Shown here: positions 61,390 through 64,000 of the stretch, one piece after another
How positions within the stretch are numbered: position 1 is the first letter of the stretch
Layout of the letters: each line of letters opens with the position of its first letter
NCBI RefSeq assembly: GCF_021044935.1
Contig: NZ_JAJNMP010000003.1
Span: 124,001 to 188,000 of the forward strand
DNA: 64,000 nucleotides
Source: Agromyces cavernae
GTDB taxonomy: Bacteria; Actinomycetota; Actinomycetes; Actinomycetales; Microbacteriaceae
Direction of reading: 5' to 3'
The notes under the pieces: generated by a model
Seen by the model: only the letters and a program-made list of their open reading frames with translations
Databases searched by the model: none
What the model was told of the DNA's origin: nothing
Made by a program: the position numbers and the translations under genes

Positions 61390-62226
61390 ATGGACGCGTC
61401 GGCGTTTCGAACGGTCCAGCCGGCGCACTTCCCCTTCGGCTCCTGGGTCGTGCGCTCATCGCCCACCGGCCCGGTCCTCGTCACCGAGCGCACCCAGGAA
61501 GGCGCGATCAGTGCTGCTCGGGCCGATCTCGCGGCGAACGGCGGCGGTCAGGTCGCCGTGTACGGCCGTGACGGCACTGAGCAGCAACGCCTCACCGTGA
61601 AGCCGGCAGCGGTGGCGGGGCAACCGGTCTCGGGCGCAGACCTGCTGGATGCCGCGGGCGCAGCGGGCGCACGGGTGCGGGGTGAGGTGTTCGACGGCGA
61701 TGGCGACGGCGAGGCCGACGGCGACGGCACGCTCAACCGGCTGGTCGAACTCGGCCCCGACGGACCGGCGAAGGACGCCATCCGGCAGGCCAGGCAATTG
61801 CTCGCGTGGTTGACTGCCGCCCTCGCGTTGTTCCCGCTCCTGCCGGCCTCGGTGATGAGCGCCGAGCTCGGCGGCGGCTTCGCGGGCATCTTCCTCGGCA
61901 CCCTGGCGTGGTCGCTCGGGGTCGCGATCATCGCGTACGCCGTGATCGCCCACCCCAGTGTGCGCTCGACGGTCGGCCTCTCACTCGTCGGTCTCGCGGC
62001 GTTCTGGGTCTCGAACGGCCTCGCCGGCCTCTTCGGCGGCACCGTCCTCACCGTGGCCGCACCGCTGCCGACCGATCCCGGCCCGACCGGGATCTTCACC
62101 TGGATCGTCGACATCGGCGCCGCCGCCATCGCGAACTACGGCTTCCTCGGGTTCGTGATCGGCACGGTGCTCGGCGGAATCGTCGGGTGGCGTGGCGCCG
62201 AGCTGTACGAGCGGCTGCATCCGTAG
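61390..62226 (+). CDS. Hypothetical membrane protein with DUF2188-like N terminus
   Basis: A 278-aa protein. Residues 1-65 are a small beta-rich region (GSWVVRSSPTGPVLVTERTQ, QVAVYGRDGTEQQRLTV) resembling DUF2188-like modules. An acidic Gly/Asp-rich stretch (DGDGDGEADGDG) follows at about 103-115, then four to five hydrophobic helices from about 140 to 265. Function unknown. AGGAG precedes the ATG. Confidence 0.6.
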   Translation: MDASAFRTVQPAHFPFGSWVVRSSPTGPVLVTERTQEGAISAARADLAANGGGQVAVYGRDGTEQQRLTVKPAAVAGQPVSGADLLDAAGAAGARVRGEVFDGDGDGEADGDGTLNRLVELGPDGPAKDAIRQARQLLAWLTAALALFPLLPASVMSAELGGGFAGIFLGTLAWSLGVAIIAYAVIAHPSVRSTVGLSLVGLAAFWVSNGLAGLFGGTVLTVAAPLPTDPGPTGIFTWIVDIGAAAIANYGFLGFVIGTVLGGIVGWRGAELYERLHP

Positions 62227-62273
62227 AGCCGATCGCCGTTGATCCGGGCCCGACCTTCGGGCATCCTGAACCC

Positions 62274-62666
62274 ATGAGCGACCGTGAGGAATTCCTGGCC
62301 TGGCTCGACGGCGAACTCGTGCAGGCGGAGCGAGCCATGTTGAACGGCGATACCGGCCCGCGCCGTGAGATCTGGTCGAAGGTCGAGCCCGTGAGCGTGC
62401 TCGGCGCCTGGCGGAACGCGGTCGGTCGAGAGGACCTGGTCGAGGCGTTCGAGCTGCTCGCCCCGAGCTTCTCGAACTGCACCGACTACGCGTTCGAGCT
62501 GATCTCGTTCGATATCGCCGACGGCATGGCGTACACGGTCGGCTACGAGCGCATCTCGGCCTCGATCGATGGTCAGCCACGAACGTTCACGTTGCGCGCG
62601 ACCCAGGTGTACCGTCGCGAGGACGCCGGCTGGCGCGTGGTGCACCGGCACGCTGACACCCTGTAG
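62274..62666 (+). CDS. NTF2-like (SnoaL/DUF4440-type) protein
   Basis: A 130-aa protein with a helix-rich start (DREEFLAWLDGELVQAERAM) and a curved sheet YAFELISFDIADGMAYTVGY, then RTFTLRATQVYRREDAGWRV ending in VVHRHADTL, the usual NTF2-like closing strand. These proteins bind small ligands in a cone-shaped pocket; ligand unknown. It follows the membrane protein gene by 48 bp. Confidence 0.82.
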   Translation: MSDREEFLAWLDGELVQAERAMLNGDTGPRREIWSKVEPVSVLGAWRNAVGREDLVEAFELLAPSFSNCTDYAFELISFDIADGMAYTVGYERISASIDGQPRTFTLRATQVYRREDAGWRVVHRHADTL

Positions 62667-62678
62667 GTTCGCGCGGCC

Positions 62679-63323
62679 CTACTCGGTCGCCGCAGTCGAC
62701 GTTCCCCACTCGAAGCCATCGGGGTCGGTGAAGGACCCGGCATCGCCGTTGACCTGGAGCCGGTGCGATCCGGAGCCCTCGGGAGCGACGCCGGCGGACT
62801 TCGCGAGCGCGCGGCGCTTGTAGAGTCCGAGGCCGATCGGGCTGCCCGGGGTCGCGAAGTCGACGTAGCTGCCGAAGCTCTTCGCGACCCCCAGCCCGCG
62901 GTCGACGTAGAACCGCTTGGTCGCCGGAACGTCCTCGGCTCCGAGCAGGAGAACGATGCTGTCGAACTGCTTGCTCGCCGGGCGGGTGTCCTTCTTGGTC
63001 GAGGTCGCGAGGTTCCAGATCGCCCCGTCGGGTGCCTGGACGACGCCGCCGACACCCCAGAGCGACTTCTCGACGGGCTTGAGCACCGTCGCCCCGGCGG
63101 CGACCGCCGAGTCGAACAGCGCGTGCACGTCGGCCGGCTGCGCCACGACGAGCGACATCGTGAATCCGCGGAAGCCGGTGGTCGGGGCATCCGACGCACG
63201 TGTGCGCACCTGATCTTGCAATCCGAAGGCATCGGCGTAGAAGCGTACGGCCGCTTCGGGATCGACGACGTCGAGCGTGATCGAGTCGATGGACGTGAGG
63301 GTGAGGGAGTCGGTGTTGTTCAT
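62679..63323 (-). CDS. Two-module VOC-family (glyoxalase-like) protein
   Basis: A 214-aa protein with two VOC modules in one chain: SIDSITLDVVDPEAAVRFYA and DVHALFDSAVAAGATVLKPV in module 1, and FDSIVLLLGAEDVPATKRFY plus SFTDPDGFEWG at the end of module 2. The metal ligands of glyoxalase I are not all visible. Substrate unknown. The ATG at 63323 follows GAAGG. The converging gene ends 12 bp away. Confidence 0.85.
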   Translation of the reverse strand: MNNTDSLTLTSIDSITLDVVDPEAAVRFYADAFGLQDQVRTRASDAPTTGFRGFTMSLVVAQPADVHALFDSAVAAGATVLKPVEKSLWGVGGVVQAPDGAIWNLATSTKKDTRPASKQFDSIVLLLGAEDVPATKRFYVDRGLGVAKSFGSYVDFATPGSPIGLGLYKRRALAKSAGVAPEGSGSHRLQVNGDAGSFTDPDGFEWGTSTAATE

Positions 63324-63394
63324 GCCTTCGACGTTATTCACGGCCGACCGCGCGTGCTTCTCGAATCCTGCTCGATCAGGCTGGCGCTGCGCGC

Positions 63395-64000
63395 TCAGAC
63401 CGGGCGCACCGGCTGGCGCAGGATGGTGCGGAGCTTCTCGGGCGCCGTTCGACGGGCATCGCTCAGGTAGATCTCGTGGTGGTCGCCGTTGAACGTGAGT
63501 CCGTGCTGCGGCATCCACTCGTGGTGCAGCCGCGCGAGCGTCGGTGCCTCGTCGTCGTACGAGCCGACGTGGAGGATCTGAGCCGAGCGCCCTTCGCGGA
63601 GCTCGCGGAGTCGCAGCCTCGCGAGCGCGGGCCGCTCGCCCTTCGCGCGCACGGCCGTGACGGCGTCGGCGACCATCGCGTCGTCGATCCAGTCGGGCTG
63701 CGAGATGAGCATCGTCCAGCTCCAGGCCGTCTTGTCGCGAGTCACGAACGATTCGGGATCGTCGGCGCGCCAGAGTCCCTCGAGCGGCGCGACGACGAAG
63801 TCGCGACCGAGCTGCTGCTTGCTGCGGAACTTCACCGCGTAGGCCACGCTGAAGAGCGCCTCGACGGCGTCGGCGTACGCGGGCGCGGTGTTCGGATCGC
63901 CGTGCCCGTCGACCGCGAGGTACGTCGCCGGCGGCACGTCGACGATCGTGAAATCCCGAGCGGATGCCCCGTAGAGCTCGCGCCGGTCGCGCTTGACGTC
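63395..64000 (-). CDS. GyrI-like small-molecule-binding protein (5' end beyond window)
   Basis: Partial. The reading frame stays open to the right edge. The visible 201 codons read DVKRDRRELYGASARDFTIV, then VPPATYLAVDGHGDPNTAPA, VAYAVKFRSKQQLGRDFVVA, APLEGLWRAD, MLISQPDWIDDAMV, ILHVGSYDDEAPTLARLHH and HHEIYLSDARRTAPEKLRTI. This is the GyrI-like/AraC effector-binding fold, which binds hydrophobic compounds or toxins. The N terminus, probably a few codons, lies outside. An internal ATG would truncate the conserved start. Confidence 0.82.
   Translation of the reverse strand, partial: DVKRDRRELYGASARDFTIVDVPPATYLAVDGHGDPNTAPAYADAVEALFSVAYAVKFRSKQQLGRDFVVAPLEGLWRADDPESFVTRDKTAWSWTMLISQPDWIDDAMVADAVTAVRAKGERPALARLRLRELREGRSAQILHVGSYDDEAPTLARLHHEWMPQHGLTFNGDHHEIYLSDARRTAPEKLRTILRQPVRPV

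Overview
This is a G+C-rich chromosomal window with very strong G/C preference at third codon positions. The gene families (tandem GNAT of the mycothiol-synthase type, IdeR/DtxR iron boxes, EI24 and DUF2306 proteins, actinobacterial LigB, WYL regulators, DUF4287) point to an actinobacterium, most likely a Microbacteriaceae member such as Agromyces (inference; no rRNA or marker gene lies in the window). Genes are densely packed on both strands. Many start with an actinobacterial -10 (TANNNT) 6-8 nt before the start codon, the signature of leaderless mRNAs. No rRNA, tRNA, transposase, integrase or CRISPR array was seen.

Layout. 0-6 kb: MarR regulator, EEP-family nuclease/phosphatase, membrane protein, secreted Ig-repeat protein, M23 lipoprotein. 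6-12 kb: Cys-rich DUF1540 gene behind an iron box, tandem GNAT, NAD(P)-binding protein, NUDIX, sirtuin, coiled-coil protein, methyltransferase. 12-18 kb: PLP trans-sulfuration enzyme, secreted EEP protein, quinone-oxidoreductase-like enzyme divergent from a TetR regulator with twin operators, phosphatase, EI24 protein. 18-28 kb: truncated haemoglobin, an isolated contractile-tail sheath gene closely followed by an MFS exporter, epoxide hydrolase, WYL regulator coupled to an SRPBCC gene, DUF2306 protein with a histidine kinase/response regulator pair, and another EEP protein.

28-43.6 kb holds most of the glycan genes: a large Tat-exported GH95 alpha-L-fucosidase with two inserted F5/8C-like modules, a large regulator with an unusually N-terminal LuxR helix-turn-helix followed by NB-ARC-type ATPase and TPR-like regions, and a GH35 beta-galactosidase with a carbohydrate ABC transporter facing a LacI regulator across twin 20-bp palindromic operators. 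The import locus reads as a galactoside uptake and hydrolysis regulon. Two 10-unit arrays of 9-bp repeats (about 28.9 and 34.6 kb) and a nested inverted repeat (about 37.2 kb) also lie here.

43.6-64 kb: ATP-dependent DNA ligase; an ABC-F ribosome-protection-type gene preceded by a 7-codon leader ORF (MGTLIYS) and a structured leader that can mask its ribosome-binding site; a GntR regulator next to ACC deaminase; an ArsR-type regulator with a palindrome over its own start; cupin, DUF4287, a glycosylase-like protein and small membrane proteins; an iron-box-controlled siderophore-interacting reductase; a secreted NHL-type protein; a membrane-anchored serine hydrolase; and a GyrI-like protein cut by the right edge.

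Most notable items: the orphan sheath gene, the ABC-F attenuator-like leader, the nested inverted repeat at 37.15-37.23 kb, the paired 9-bp arrays, the iron box ahead of the DUF1540 gene, and the high frequency of the octamer CGGATGYC throughout.
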